A stretch of 18,387 nt of DNA from Planctomycetaceae bacterium (GCA_002713555.1 PATG01000037.1:20137-38523); one strand, 5' to 3'; positions 1 through 6,906 are shown, counted from the first letter of the stretch. Numbers and translations are program-made. The notes: generated from the sequence alone by a model not told the origin.

Positions 1-17
1 TATACATATCAATTGTT

Positions 18-209
18 ATGAATCCACATCCTACCGATTCGGGTAGAGCGAACCCGGCAGGCCATGTCTTGGGTAAGGATAAGGACTCAAGTAGTTCGTT
101 GTTCCAACCTGACGAGGCACGAGAATTACGCTCACACTTGATGAAGATGATTTTAGAGAATGAGCAGTCGCGCAAGACGAAAGATTATTATCCAACGATT
201 ATTTCTTAA
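18..209 (+). CDS. Small hypothetical protein, possibly the 3' end of a longer gene
   Basis: A 63-residue frame from ATG 18 to TAA 207-209. I do not recognise the family. The product is hydrophilic, with a Ser/Asp/Lys-rich N-terminal half and a C-terminal half that should be helical and charged (DEARELRSHLMKMILENEQS, about residues 32-51). It has no signal peptide or membrane span. No ribosome binding site is visible, and the frame stays open upstream to the window edge, so this could be the tail of a longer gene cut by the window. The amino acid make-up of the second half looks like real protein, which is the main reason to keep it. The next gene begins about 155 nt downstream on the same strand; nothing links their functions. 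Confidence 0.45.
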   Translation: MNPHPTDSGRANPAGHVLGKDKDSSSSLFQPDEARELRSHLMKMILENEQSRKTKDYYPTIIS

Positions 210-365
210 CCGGTTGTTTCCGTCAGTTTAACAGAATGGGTTGCAGCGGACTTCGTTGTCTTTTTTGTGGGCATCCGAACCATTGCCGCCCTTCAGTTCA
301 AATATTGCCAAAACACTAGAGCGATTGTTCGCATAGCCACTCGCTACAGATAGTACTGCTAAAGC

Positions 366-1586
366 ATGATCCGTTTTTTATCATTCTATTGCTGCTTTTT
401 GGCAGGTTGCGTGCTCTGTACGGAGTGTCTTGGCTTGCCCGTAGAAGATCCGCGCACGCAACTATCTCGGATTTGGCAAACAGAGTTTGGTGGGATGGAT
501 TCTTTTTCTATCCCAAATACTACGCCAGACTCTTTTTCTGCTCCAACATCCAATATCGATCCAACATCTATTCCAACATCCCTCCCATCCATTGCAGGTT
601 ATTCGTCTTATTCGTCAGAGACTATCCGGCGCTGCAATCAACCGCATCCAGCTGTGGTGCGGGTGGTTGTTCCGGAAGGCGGTGCCACTTCTTATGGAAG
701 TGGCACACTCGTTGATGTTCGCGAAAATTTTGGTCTGGTGATTACCAACTGGCATGTGGTTCGTGACGCCCAAGGGGTTATTGAAGTCCTGTTTCCCGGT
801 GGTTTTACATCGCAGGCACGGGCTATCAAATTAGATGCCGATTGGGATCTGGCTGCTTTGGTTGTGTGGCGTCCTCCCGTAGACCCTGTGAAAATTGCAG
901 CTATTGCTCCAAGTCCAGGGGACGAGTTGACAATCTGCGGATACGGACAAGGAATGTATCGGACAGCAACAGGTCGGTGTACGGATTACTACGCGCCACG
1001 TCCCGATTTACCGCGACAGATGGTTGAACTTGATGTGGAAGCACGGCAAGGAGATTCGGGGGGGCCAATTTTTAATCAGCAAGGTGAACTTGCAGGCGTG
1101 CTTTTTGGAGCAGGGCAGGGGACCACACTGGGCAGTTTTGGAGGTCGAGTGGGTTCGTTTTTGGCAACTCTGGCTCCAGACATTGGGCTCCAGAAAGGGA
1201 ATACATCCGAAGTGGTCTCATGCCAACCCGAGATGTGCATGGGCGAGGATTGCCAGGACATTGTCCAGCAACAAGTCACAGCCCATATTCAACCTCATCA
1301 ACAAGAGTTTGCTCCCGTGTATCAAGAGCACCAGGACAACTCTGAAGATGCTTGGACAAGCAATTGGCCTACTGATGATCCCGAGGCATCGGCATTGGAT
1401 TCACCTGGATCTGCTACGCCAATGCCTTCTTCACGCGATGCCTATGCTCCACGTGATGCTTATGCTTTGCAAGGTACTGATTGGCGGCATGTTTCACGCA
1501 ATTCTTTGTTTGAACAAATGAAAACAGTGTTGGCTGCTGTTGGGCTCTTGGCAATTGCCTTGCAAGTGCTTCGTGCAGCGCGTTAG
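366..1586 (+). CDS. Exported trypsin-like serine protease with C-terminal membrane anchor
   Basis: A 406-residue S1-type (trypsin/DegP-like) serine endopeptidase, probably active outside the cytoplasmic membrane. Residues 1-23 form a signal peptide (hydrophobic, Cys-rich core). Residues 42-85 are a Ser/Thr/Pro-rich linker. The protease domain covers about 95-265 and shows the full triad: His130 in TNWHVV, Asp161 in DWDLA and Ser231 in QGDSGGP. A polar linker of about 110 residues follows, including a short RDAYAP/RDAYAL duplication. Residues about 386-402 form a hydrophobic segment ending in RAAR, which looks like a stop-transfer anchor with a short positive cytoplasmic end. There is no PDZ domain, unlike DegP/HtrA. 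The start is ATG 366, with no good ribosome binding site. The substrate is unknown. Confidence 0.85.
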   Translation: MIRFLSFYCCFLAGCVLCTECLGLPVEDPRTQLSRIWQTEFGGMDSFSIPNTTPDSFSAPTSNIDPTSIPTSLPSIAGYSSYSSETIRRCNQPHPAVVRVVVPEGGATSYGSGTLVDVRENFGLVITNWHVVRDAQGVIEVLFPGGFTSQARAIKLDADWDLAALVVWRPPVDPVKIAAIAPSPGDELTICGYGQGMYRTATGRCTDYYAPRPDLPRQMVELDVEARQGDSGGPIFNQQGELAGVLFGAGQGTTLGSFGGRVGSFLATLAPDIGLQKGNTSEVVSCQPEMCMGEDCQDIVQQQVTAHIQPHQQEFAPVYQEHQDNSEDAWTSNWPTDDPEASALDSPGSATPMPSSRDAYAPRDAYALQGTDWRHVSRNSLFEQMKTVLAAVGLLAIALQVLRAAR

Positions 1587-1596
1587 ATTCTCTTCG

Positions 1597-1633
1597 CAGA
1601 GCAATAGCTTAGCTCTGTGGCTTAAGGTTTTTT
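1597..1633 (+). terminator. Possible intrinsic terminator after the protease gene
   Basis: CAGAGC at 1597-1602 pairs perfectly with GCTCTG at 1612-1617 around a 9-nt loop. A run of six T follows at 1628-1633. The T run starts 10 nt after the stem rather than directly after it, so this is a weak or imperfect terminator. It lies just downstream of the stop codon at 1586. Confidence 0.4.
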
Positions 1634-1663
1634 CGCTATTTGCAAATGTGTTTTAGAACCTGA

Positions 1664-1860
1664 ACTAAGCACGATGCATTTGTGGTACTGGACAATGCTT
1701 ATGTCAAAGTGGCCCAACTGATTTGGCAGACCTTGTTTCACTAAGTATCAGGCCACCGACGTCATTGAAATTATTCGTGGCCTCTGAGTCCCAAATGCAA
1801 CCAGGAAAGCATAGAGAAGAAGTCCTGGCAATCATCGATCGGATTGGTGAAACGATTTAA
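1664..1860 (+). pseudogene. Possible decayed gene remnant spread over three frames
   Basis: Three short plus-strand stretches that read like protein follow one another in three frames. Frame one, 1664-1744, gives a peptide containing HDAFVVLDNAYVKVAQLIWQ and ends in TAA. Frame two, 1740-1787, gives KYQATDVIEIIRGL and ends in TGA. Frame three, about 1786-1860, gives HREEVLAIIDRIGETI and ends in TAA. Two successive +1 shifts would join them into one continuous C-terminal region of about 60 residues. No start codon or upstream coding part is evident, because TGA at 1661-1663 precedes the first stretch. I do not recognise the family. Chance cannot be excluded over so short a length. Confidence 0.3.
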
Positions 1861-2345
1861 AGTGCCAGTTTAGTACGCAGATCGGCTACGATTGCTGCAG
1901 GTACGAAGCGGGCCAACTCCTCATCTCCTGCCAAGGGTGTGATCTGTTTGATCAACGAACTTGAGACGTGTGAGAACTCGTCGTCGGCCATCAGGAAAAC
2001 AGTCTCGACATCGGGGTCGAGTTTGCGGTTGGCAAGAGTCATGGTGAATTCAGTTTCCATGTCTGTCAGCGAACGCACTCCACGAATGATGACACGCGCA
2101 TTGCAATCGCGTACAAATTGCACCGCCAATCCGCCAAACATCTTGACTGTGATATTGGACAGGTGACTCGTGGTGCGTTCTATGAATTCCACTCGCTCCT
2201 CGGCAGTGAACATGGATTGTTTGTCGATATTACGACCTACACCGACAATCAATTCGTCAACAAGTCGGCTGCTGCGCTCAATGACATTGAGATGTCCGAG
2301 GGTAATTGGGTCGAAAGAACCGGTGTATACTGCACGGCGGGACAT
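1857..2345 (-). CDS. coaD: Phosphopantetheine adenylyltransferase (CoaD)
   Basis: Catalyses the fourth step of coenzyme A synthesis in the cytoplasm: 4'-phosphopantetheine plus ATP gives dephospho-CoA plus pyrophosphate. The 162-residue product matches the usual family length of about 160. It carries the nucleotidyltransferase signature TGSFDPITLGH at 8-18, the substrate-binding stretch IRGVRSLTDMETE at 87-99, and SSSLIKQI at 128-135. I chose the ATG at 2343-2345 (MSRRAVYTGS) because family members begin a few residues before the TGSFDP motif. A longer in-frame ATG at 2358-2360 would add five residues. A TATAAT box lies on this strand at 2381-2386. The gene runs divergently from pcm and convergently with the protease gene, so it is probably transcribed alone. 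No key residue is missing. Confidence 0.96.
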   Translation of the reverse strand: MSRRAVYTGSFDPITLGHLNVIERSSRLVDELIVGVGRNIDKQSMFTAEERVEFIERTTSHLSNITVKMFGGLAVQFVRDCNARVIIRGVRSLTDMETEFTMTLANRKLDPDVETVFLMADDEFSHVSSSLIKQITPLAGDEELARFVPAAIVADLRTKLAL

Positions 2346-2380
2346 GGTTTTTAGTTCCAAAGACAGGATGGATGCGGTTG

Positions 2381-2386
2381 ATTATA
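2381..2386 (-). promoter_or_regulatory. Candidate -10 box for coaD
   Basis: On the minus strand the sequence reads TATAAT, a perfect sigma-70-like -10 element, about 36 nt upstream of the coaD ATG at 2345. The -35 region at 16-18 nt spacing is poor, so the call rests mainly on the -10 box and its position. Confidence 0.4.
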
Positions 2387-2479
2387 GCTGTTATTCGTCA
2401 CTAGAGAACTACAGGGCAAGGTTGATTTCGCATTAGAATGGATATGCGATTCAATCCCTAGGTAGATAGACGGCGAAAT

Positions 2480-2590
2480 ATGGAGTTTCGTGCGATGCGA
2501 CAAATGTCCTGCATATTGACGGCTGCTTATGGAATCCTGCTGTTTTAACCAGGTCAGGCCGCTGAAGAGTTTTCTAGGCAACGCCTGCAA
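2480..2590 (+). other. In-frame, stop-interrupted signal-peptide leader of pcm
   Basis: From ATG 2480, in the same frame as the methyltransferase, the DNA encodes a Met-rich start, then ILTAAYGILLF, then TAA at 2546-2548, then PGQAAEEFSRQRLQ running straight into the methyltransferase at 2591. Without the TAA this would be a typical signal peptide: a short positive N-region, a hydrophobic core and an AxA-like site before Glu-Glu. One base change would restore it, for example TAA to TTA (Leu). This is either a real nonsense mutation that strips the export signal, or a sequencing error. Confidence 0.5.
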
Positions 2591-3712
2591 ATGGTTGCCC
2601 AGGAAATTGAAGCTGCCGGAGTTGAGCATCCGGAAGTGCTAAAATCAATGCGTGTTACTCCCCGTCACGAATTTGTTCCCCGTGGCTTTCATAAGCAGGC
2701 ATATTTTGATGCTGCGTTGCCTATTGGGGACCAGCAAACAATTTCGCCGCCTTTTGTTGTGGCTTATATGACCCAGCAACTTAATCCGAAATCGACGGAT
2801 CGGGTCCTGGAGATCGGTACAGGGAGCGGGTACCAGGCAGCCGTGCTGAGTCCTCTGGTCAGCGAAGTCTACACGATAGAGATAGTGGAACGATTGGGAA
2901 AACGAGCACAGCGCACACTGCGTCGTCTTGGCTATAGCAATGTCCATGTACGGATTGGCGATGGTTACCAGGGTTGGGCAGAGCATGCCCCTTATGACAA
3001 GATCATCGTGACGTGTTCCCCTGAGAAAATACCGCAACCCTTGGTGGATCAATTGAGGGAAGGTGGACAAATGATTATTCCTGTGGGAGAACGTTACCAA
3101 CAAAACCTTATTCGAGTCACAAGGATGGAAGGAGAATTGCAGCGGCAACCGCTGCGGGCAACTTTGTTTGTACCCATGACAGGCACTGCCGAAAGTTTGC
3201 GCCGGGTACAACCCAATCAAATGAAACCTGTAATTGTCAACGGAAGCTTTGAGGATCTGGTTGGCGACAGCCAATTTCCGCAGGGCTGGCATTACTTACG
3301 AAGCGCACAAGTTGAGGGTTCTACCAAGTACTTGTCCTGTACGAATTCGGAGCCAGGACAGGCTTGCCGTGCTTTGCAAGGTTTGGCTTTGGACGGACGC
3401 AAGATCAGTCGTATGCGTTTGACTTTACGTGTGCGTGGTCGTGAATTGGCACCGGGCCCTCTCCAGCAGCAGCAAAAAGCAGCAGTCATTGTCACTTATT
3501 ATGATGCGCGTCGTGCTGTCATCGGCAGTAGCCAAATGACGGCATGGGAAGGCAGTTTTGACTGGCGCAAGGAATCCAGGCAGTTGCGGATCCCGAGTGC
3601 CACACGAGAGGCAATTATCAGGCTTGGCCTTCATGGTGGCGTAGGAAAACTGGACCTTGATGATATCGAGTTGGAGGTCCTTGATGCCAGGGAGCCAGAG
3701 TCAAGAAGTTGA
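2591..3712 (+). CDS. pcm: Protein-L-isoaspartate O-methyltransferase with C-terminal carbohydrate-binding-like domain
   Basis: Methylates isoaspartyl residues in damaged proteins using S-adenosylmethionine, which starts their repair. Residues 1-200 are a complete PCMT domain. LPIGDQQTISPPFVVAYM (43-60) is the family's substrate-side motif, VLEIGTGSGYQ (72-82) is the SAM-binding glycine loop, and IIVTCSPEKIPQPLVDQL (138-155) is the usual post-II motif. Residues about 213-365 are an addition not found in E. coli Pcm. They begin with VNGSFED and end with a GKLDLDDIELE-type strand, as in jelly-roll CBM4/9-like domains. ATG 2591 is the first usable start after the in-frame TAA at 2546-2548; the frame upstream of that stop encodes a signal peptide. 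As read here the enzyme would be cytoplasmic, but its ancestor was probably exported. Confidence 0.9.
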   Translation: MVAQEIEAAGVEHPEVLKSMRVTPRHEFVPRGFHKQAYFDAALPIGDQQTISPPFVVAYMTQQLNPKSTDRVLEIGTGSGYQAAVLSPLVSEVYTIEIVERLGKRAQRTLRRLGYSNVHVRIGDGYQGWAEHAPYDKIIVTCSPEKIPQPLVDQLREGGQMIIPVGERYQQNLIRVTRMEGELQRQPLRATLFVPMTGTAESLRRVQPNQMKPVIVNGSFEDLVGDSQFPQGWHYLRSAQVEGSTKYLSCTNSEPGQACRALQGLALDGRKISRMRLTLRVRGRELAPGPLQQQQKAAVIVTYYDARRAVIGSSQMTAWEGSFDWRKESRQLRIPSATREAIIRLGLHGGVGKLDLDDIELEVLDAREPESRS

Positions 3713-3742
3713 CTGCTTCGGCAAACCTCCTAAACGCTAAAA

Positions 3743-3759
3743 TGCGACAAATTTGCGCA
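3743..3759. repeat. 17-bp near-perfect palindrome upstream of the TIGR03000 gene
   Basis: TGCG-A-CAAATTTG-CGCA: the 8-bp palindrome CAAATTTG is flanked by TGCG and CGCA, with one extra A. It lies 31-47 nt after pcm and about 140 nt before the next start. It could be an operator for a dimeric regulator, or chance; no factor can be named. Confidence 0.3.
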
Positions 3760-3889
3760 GATTACTTGTATTAAGGCGCCATGCTGTTATCCTAGCGGTC
3801 TGTTGCGGTTATCCGCGGAGGCATGGGTGCTTTGCCTGTTTTTAGCTATCAGCAGGTGACAAAGTACCAGCGAGTCAAGCGATCGATAC

Positions 3890-3896
3890 AGGGAGA
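3890..3896 (+). promoter_or_regulatory. Ribosome binding site deciding the start at 3901
   Basis: AGGGAGA lies 4 nt before ATG 3901 and 7 nt before ATG 3904. It favours these starts over the upstream in-frame ATG at 3823, which lacks such a site and would place 26 hydrophilic residues before the signal peptide. Confidence 0.6.
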
Positions 3897-3900
3897 CATC

Positions 3901-4854
3901 ATGATGAGAATGCAATGCACGGGTAATTTCTGGCAAATAGGCATGGTAGTAGTACTAGCATCCCTCATGGCAGCCAGCGAAGCTGGGGCCTATTCTTATG
4001 GCAGCTATGGTTCCGGGGGCAGTTATGGTTCAGGAGGCAGCTATGGTTCAGGAGGCAGCTATGGATCAGGCGGTAGTTACGGCGGTGGACTTTTTTCGCG
4101 CGTTCGTGCTCGTAGAGCTGCACGCATTGCAGCGTGCAATAGCCATGGCAGCTACGGCAGTTATGGCAGTGTGAGTTACAGCAGCTCGGGTAGCTATGGT
4201 AGCTCGGGTAGCTATGGCCCCGTTAACAGCACACCAGTTGAGGAAAGTGAGCCAGCAGACTCGAGCGCAGCTATTAAAATTACAACAGACGCTTCACTGC
4301 TGGCTGAAGGTAGTGCAGCGATTGAGGTTGTGGTACCTGAGGAAGCACGTGTCTTTGTCAACGACAAATTGACCACTAGCACAGGTAGCACGCGCAGCTA
4401 TGTTTCCAACGGACTTGAATCGGGGCAAAGCTATGCCTATAGGTTCCGTGTTGAATATGAGCGGGATGGACAGCCAATAGTAGATAATAAAGTGGTCAAA
4501 CTTAGGATTGGCGATAAGATTGCGCTCAACTTTAACTCCCACAGCAGCCAGTCGAGGTTGGCATCGGCAATAGGTGCTGCGAAGACCGAATTGAAGGTCA
4601 CTGTTCCTGAAAGTGCCAAAGTGTTTTTAGTAGGAGTGCCAACCAATCAATCTGGCGTATTGCGCACTTATGCCACCCATCGGTTGAAAACGGGCGAATT
4701 ATGGGATGGTTACACAGTTCGGGTTGAGCTGGAACAAGATGGCAAGCAGCTAGTCCAGGAGCGTGTGCTTAAAATCGAAGGCGGTGAGTCATACGAGCTA
4801 GCATTTGATTTCGAGGCGCCTGAGACGATGCAGTTGGCTCAATTAGAAAATTAG
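3901..4854 (+). CDS. Secreted Gly/Ser/Tyr-repeat protein with two TIGR03000 domains
   Basis: A 317-residue exported protein of unknown function. Residues 1-30 form a signal peptide ending in SEAGA. Residues 31-62 are tandem GSYGSG repeats, 66-80 a basic Arg/Ala stretch (RVRARRAARIAAC), and 82-107 a second Gly/Ser/Tyr run. Two homologous beta-rich modules follow. The first (about 138-212) starts AIEVVVPEEARVFVNDKLT. The second (about 240-306) starts LKVTVPESAKVFLVGVPTNQ. Each continues with a SxxRxY/RTY turn and a YxxRVExExDG strand. I recognise these as the TIGR03000 planctomycete domain. Adhesion or cell-surface assembly is possible but not shown by the sequence. The start is fixed by a good ribosome binding site, and an intrinsic terminator follows the stop. 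Confidence 0.85.
   Translation: MMRMQCTGNFWQIGMVVVLASLMAASEAGAYSYGSYGSGGSYGSGGSYGSGGSYGSGGSYGGGLFSRVRARRAARIAACNSHGSYGSYGSVSYSSSGSYGSSGSYGPVNSTPVEESEPADSSAAIKITTDASLLAEGSAAIEVVVPEEARVFVNDKLTTSTGSTRSYVSNGLESGQSYAYRFRVEYERDGQPIVDNKVVKLRIGDKIALNFNSHSSQSRLASAIGAAKTELKVTVPESAKVFLVGVPTNQSGVLRTYATHRLKTGELWDGYTVRVELEQDGKQLVQERVLKIEGGESYELAFDFEAPETMQLAQLEN
4001..4086 (+). repeat. 18-bp tandem repeat coding for Gly-Ser-Tyr units
   Basis: About 4.8 copies of an 18-nt unit (like GGCAGCTATGGTTCAGGA), each encoding GSYGSG, inside the TIGR03000 gene. Differences between copies are mostly synonymous third-position changes. The two central copies are identical, which suggests recent slippage or conversion. 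Confidence 0.8.
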
Positions 4855-4881
4855 CATCAAAATAGGCATTGAACAGTTTCT

Positions 4882-4921
4882 CCCTCGTATCGGTGTTGAC
4901 CGATACGGGGGGTTTTCTTTT
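4882..4921 (+). terminator. Strong intrinsic terminator
   Basis: CGTATCGG at 4886-4893 pairs with CCGATACG at 4900-4907 around the loop TGTTGA. One T-G wobble and three further C-G pairs extend the stem to 12 positions. TTTTCTTTT follows at 4913-4921. It sits 28 nt after the TIGR03000 gene and ends that transcription unit. Confidence 0.9.
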
Positions 4922-4977
4922 GCTAGGTACACACATCCTGTGACGGTTCCACACTATTTAGCAATCGCCGATCCGCT

Positions 4978-5778
4978 ATGGCAAAAAAACGGCAAGAGAA
5001 TGCTCCTTCTGAGGGTGCCACTCCATCCAGGCAACCGAACAAGCAACCGCGCCCCAAGCAAATGGCAGCAATAGACGTGTCGTGGCATCCGGCCTGGCGT
5101 GTAGTAGTAAGCTTGCTCCTCGTGATGCATCTGTTGGCAGTCTTTGCAGCACCCTGGGATCTAGCGACCAGTGCGGCCCTGCCACCCAGCTTTCTACCTC
5201 CCACCGATTCGCTTGGTCGACCCTTGCCGATTGCTGCTCAGGAATGGCAAGAGCCGATTGTGACACGTAGGCTGCGTGGGTTTTTTAACCACTATCTCAA
5301 TCTGCTTTACCTCAATCACGGTTACGAATTCTTCGCACCCGATCCTGCAGGTACCCATGTGATTGGATATCGTGTGACCAGGCAAGATGGCACTGTAGTT
5401 GAAGGCAGGTTTCCGGATCTTTCAGCGCAGTGGCCGCGACTGCTTTACCACCGGTACATGATGCTGGCTGAACAGTCGGAGATGATTAATAATCAGCTTG
5501 TCATGCAGGCTGAACAAACAGGAGTTCGCCAGCCATTCTCTGGCCAGATTTACGCAGAGCATCTGGCTTCACTCCACGGCGGACATGCACAACTTGATTT
5601 GAAGGTTCACACACTCTTGTCACCCCAGCAGGTTTTGGTAGGTACCCAGCTCGACGATGCCTCAACCTACCGAGTACTTGGAACCGTAAACGGCAAGCCT
5701 CGCCCCAATCGTCGTTCGTCCGACGCTGCAACACAACAGGGCGAAGGTCCCATAGCCATTCCGGGAGTGACTCCATAA
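4978..5778 (+). CDS. Single-span membrane protein partnered with an HTTM protein
   Basis: A 266-residue protein I do not recognise by name. Residues 1-33 are hydrophilic and basic, and 40-58 form one transmembrane segment (VVVSLLLVMHLLAVFAAPW). The rest is a soluble domain that should lie outside the membrane, since the basic N-terminus favours the cytoplasm. That domain has an aromatic-rich stretch near 100-125 (FFNHYLNLLYLNHGYEFFAP). The last 30 residues are low-complexity. Its stop codon overlaps the start of the HTTM gene (TAATG at 5776-5780), so the two are almost certainly co-translated and may form a complex. The start is ATG 4978, 57 nt after the terminator, with no clear ribosome binding site. 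Confidence 0.8.
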   Translation: MAKKRQENAPSEGATPSRQPNKQPRPKQMAAIDVSWHPAWRVVVSLLLVMHLLAVFAAPWDLATSAALPPSFLPPTDSLGRPLPIAAQEWQEPIVTRRLRGFFNHYLNLLYLNHGYEFFAPDPAGTHVIGYRVTRQDGTVVEGRFPDLSAQWPRLLYHRYMMLAEQSEMINNQLVMQAEQTGVRQPFSGQIYAEHLASLHGGHAQLDLKVHTLLSPQQVLVGTQLDDASTYRVLGTVNGKPRPNRRSSDAATQQGEGPIAIPGVTP

Positions 5779-6755
5779 TGGGGATTGTCTCAGATACACG
5801 TAACTATATTGCCGAAACCTGGCGGGCATGGAACCATTTTTGGTTTGCTCCTGCGGATCCTGCAACGCTCTCACTCATTCGACTTCTGGCTGGGTCTTTG
5901 ATGTTCTACACGCACCTGGTGTGGACGCTCGATCTCCAGGCGTTTTTGGGGCCAGAAGGTTGGCTGCCGGTGGAGTATTTACGGAATTTACACACACCGG
6001 TAGGTGCCAGCTCGCCACAGTGGTCGGTTTGGAGCATTTTCTTCTGGATTGACCAACCTTGGTTGTTGTGGTGTATCCACATTTTTGCACTGCTGGTTTT
6101 TTTGTGTCTCATGCTGGGGCTGTTTAGTCGCACAGCTGCTTTACTTGGTTTTGTATTGGCGGTGAGCTATGCCCATCGCATTTCACCAGGAGCATTTTTT
6201 GGTCTCGACAAAGTCAATTGCATGTTGGCTTTGTACCTGATGCTGGGTCCTTGTGGGGCTAGATATTCTCTCGATAGTATTCGGCGATTAAGGCGGGGTG
6301 AGACAACTTCCGGATCACCCAGCTCATCAGCAAACCTGGCTGTGCGGATGATTCAATTGCATCTGTGTATTATCTATTTGTTCTCGGGTCTGGCGAAGCA
6401 TATGGGCGAAAACTGGCAGGCTGGGACAGCTGTCTGGTTGGCTGTGTCGAATTTAGAGTACCAGTCGATCAACATGACCTGGTTAGCAGATTGGCCGATG
6501 CTCGTTGCCTTGGCCACACATGCCACCGTTTTCTGGGAGCTCTTTTACTGTTGTCTGGTGTGGAACCGATTTACCCGACCTTGGGTCCTCTGGATGGCTG
6601 TGGCCATTCATGGAGGAATTGCCCTGTTTATGGGTATGATCACTTTCGGCTTGGGCATGCTTTACGCAAATCTTTCTTTTATTAAACCGGCAACCGTGCG
6701 TCGCTGGGTTGATCCGCTGGCAGGCCGAATTGCGCTGATGCTGGGGGCTGGATGA
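5778..6755 (+). CDS. HTTM-domain membrane protein (vitamin K gamma-carboxylase-like)
   Basis: A 325-residue polytopic membrane protein of the HTTM family, related to the membrane part of vitamin K-dependent gamma-carboxylase. Recognisable features are the N-terminal LSLIRLLAGSLMFYTHLVW (31-49), the GPEGWLP loop (58-64), and the signature HLCIIYLFSGLAKHMGENW (195-213) followed by GTAVWL. About six to eight hydrophobic segments are visible (near 31-50, 83-117, 120-133, 147-158, 192-206, 231-252 and 260-292). The soluble carboxylase-type extension is absent, so enzyme activity should not be assumed. The start codon overlaps the upstream stop by one base, indicating translational coupling with the 266-aa single-span protein. 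No clear terminator follows. Confidence 0.85.
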   Translation: MGIVSDTRNYIAETWRAWNHFWFAPADPATLSLIRLLAGSLMFYTHLVWTLDLQAFLGPEGWLPVEYLRNLHTPVGASSPQWSVWSIFFWIDQPWLLWCIHIFALLVFLCLMLGLFSRTAALLGFVLAVSYAHRISPGAFFGLDKVNCMLALYLMLGPCGARYSLDSIRRLRRGETTSGSPSSSANLAVRMIQLHLCIIYLFSGLAKHMGENWQAGTAVWLAVSNLEYQSINMTWLADWPMLVALATHATVFWELFYCCLVWNRFTRPWVLWMAVAIHGGIALFMGMITFGLGMLYANLSFIKPATVRRWVDPLAGRIALMLGAG

Positions 6756-6803
6756 GAATTCAAATCAGGGGAGAGGGTTCTTTCTCAGTTCCTCAGGGGT
6801 GCG

Positions 6804-6832
6804 TTGCTCACTCCGCTTGGGCCATCTATAAT
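6804..6832 (+). promoter_or_regulatory. Sigma-70-like promoter for asd
   Basis: TTGCTC at 6804-6809 and TATAAT at 6827-6832 are separated by exactly 17 nt. Transcription should begin near 6839, giving a leader of about 67 nt before the GTG start. The leader contains complementary stretches (GTAGGG and CCCTAC flank it) and could fold, but it is too short for a lysine riboswitch. Confidence 0.7.
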
Positions 6833-6895
6833 GTAGGGTCGATTCGGGGCCGACTGCCCGCCCCTACTGCGTGTTTTAACTGATTCTTTTTATCT

Positions 6896-6899
6896 GGAG
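6896..6899 (+). promoter_or_regulatory. Ribosome binding site for asd (GTG start)
   Basis: GGAG lies 7 nt before GTG 6907. This supports the non-ATG start, from which the NAD(P)-binding GATGAVG loop falls at the usual place near the N-terminus. Confidence 0.65.
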
Positions 6900-6906
6900 T
6901 GAAGCT

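Noticed and set aside
2645..3292. 215-aa minus-strand ORF opposite pcm
   Set aside because: It lies wholly opposite the clear methyltransferase coding frame; it is a shadow.
3823..3900. Upstream start for the TIGR03000 gene
   Set aside because: ATG 3823 lacks a ribosome binding site and would bury the signal peptide; AGGGAGA before 3901 supports the shorter form.
4001..4086. CRISPR-like repeat array
   Set aside because: The 18-bp units are contiguous without spacers and encode in-frame GSYGSG.
6833..6906. Lysine riboswitch in the asd leader
   Set aside because: asd is a known lysine riboswitch target in other bacteria, but the leader from the likely transcription start is about 67 nt, well short of that riboswitch, and its conserved core is not visible.
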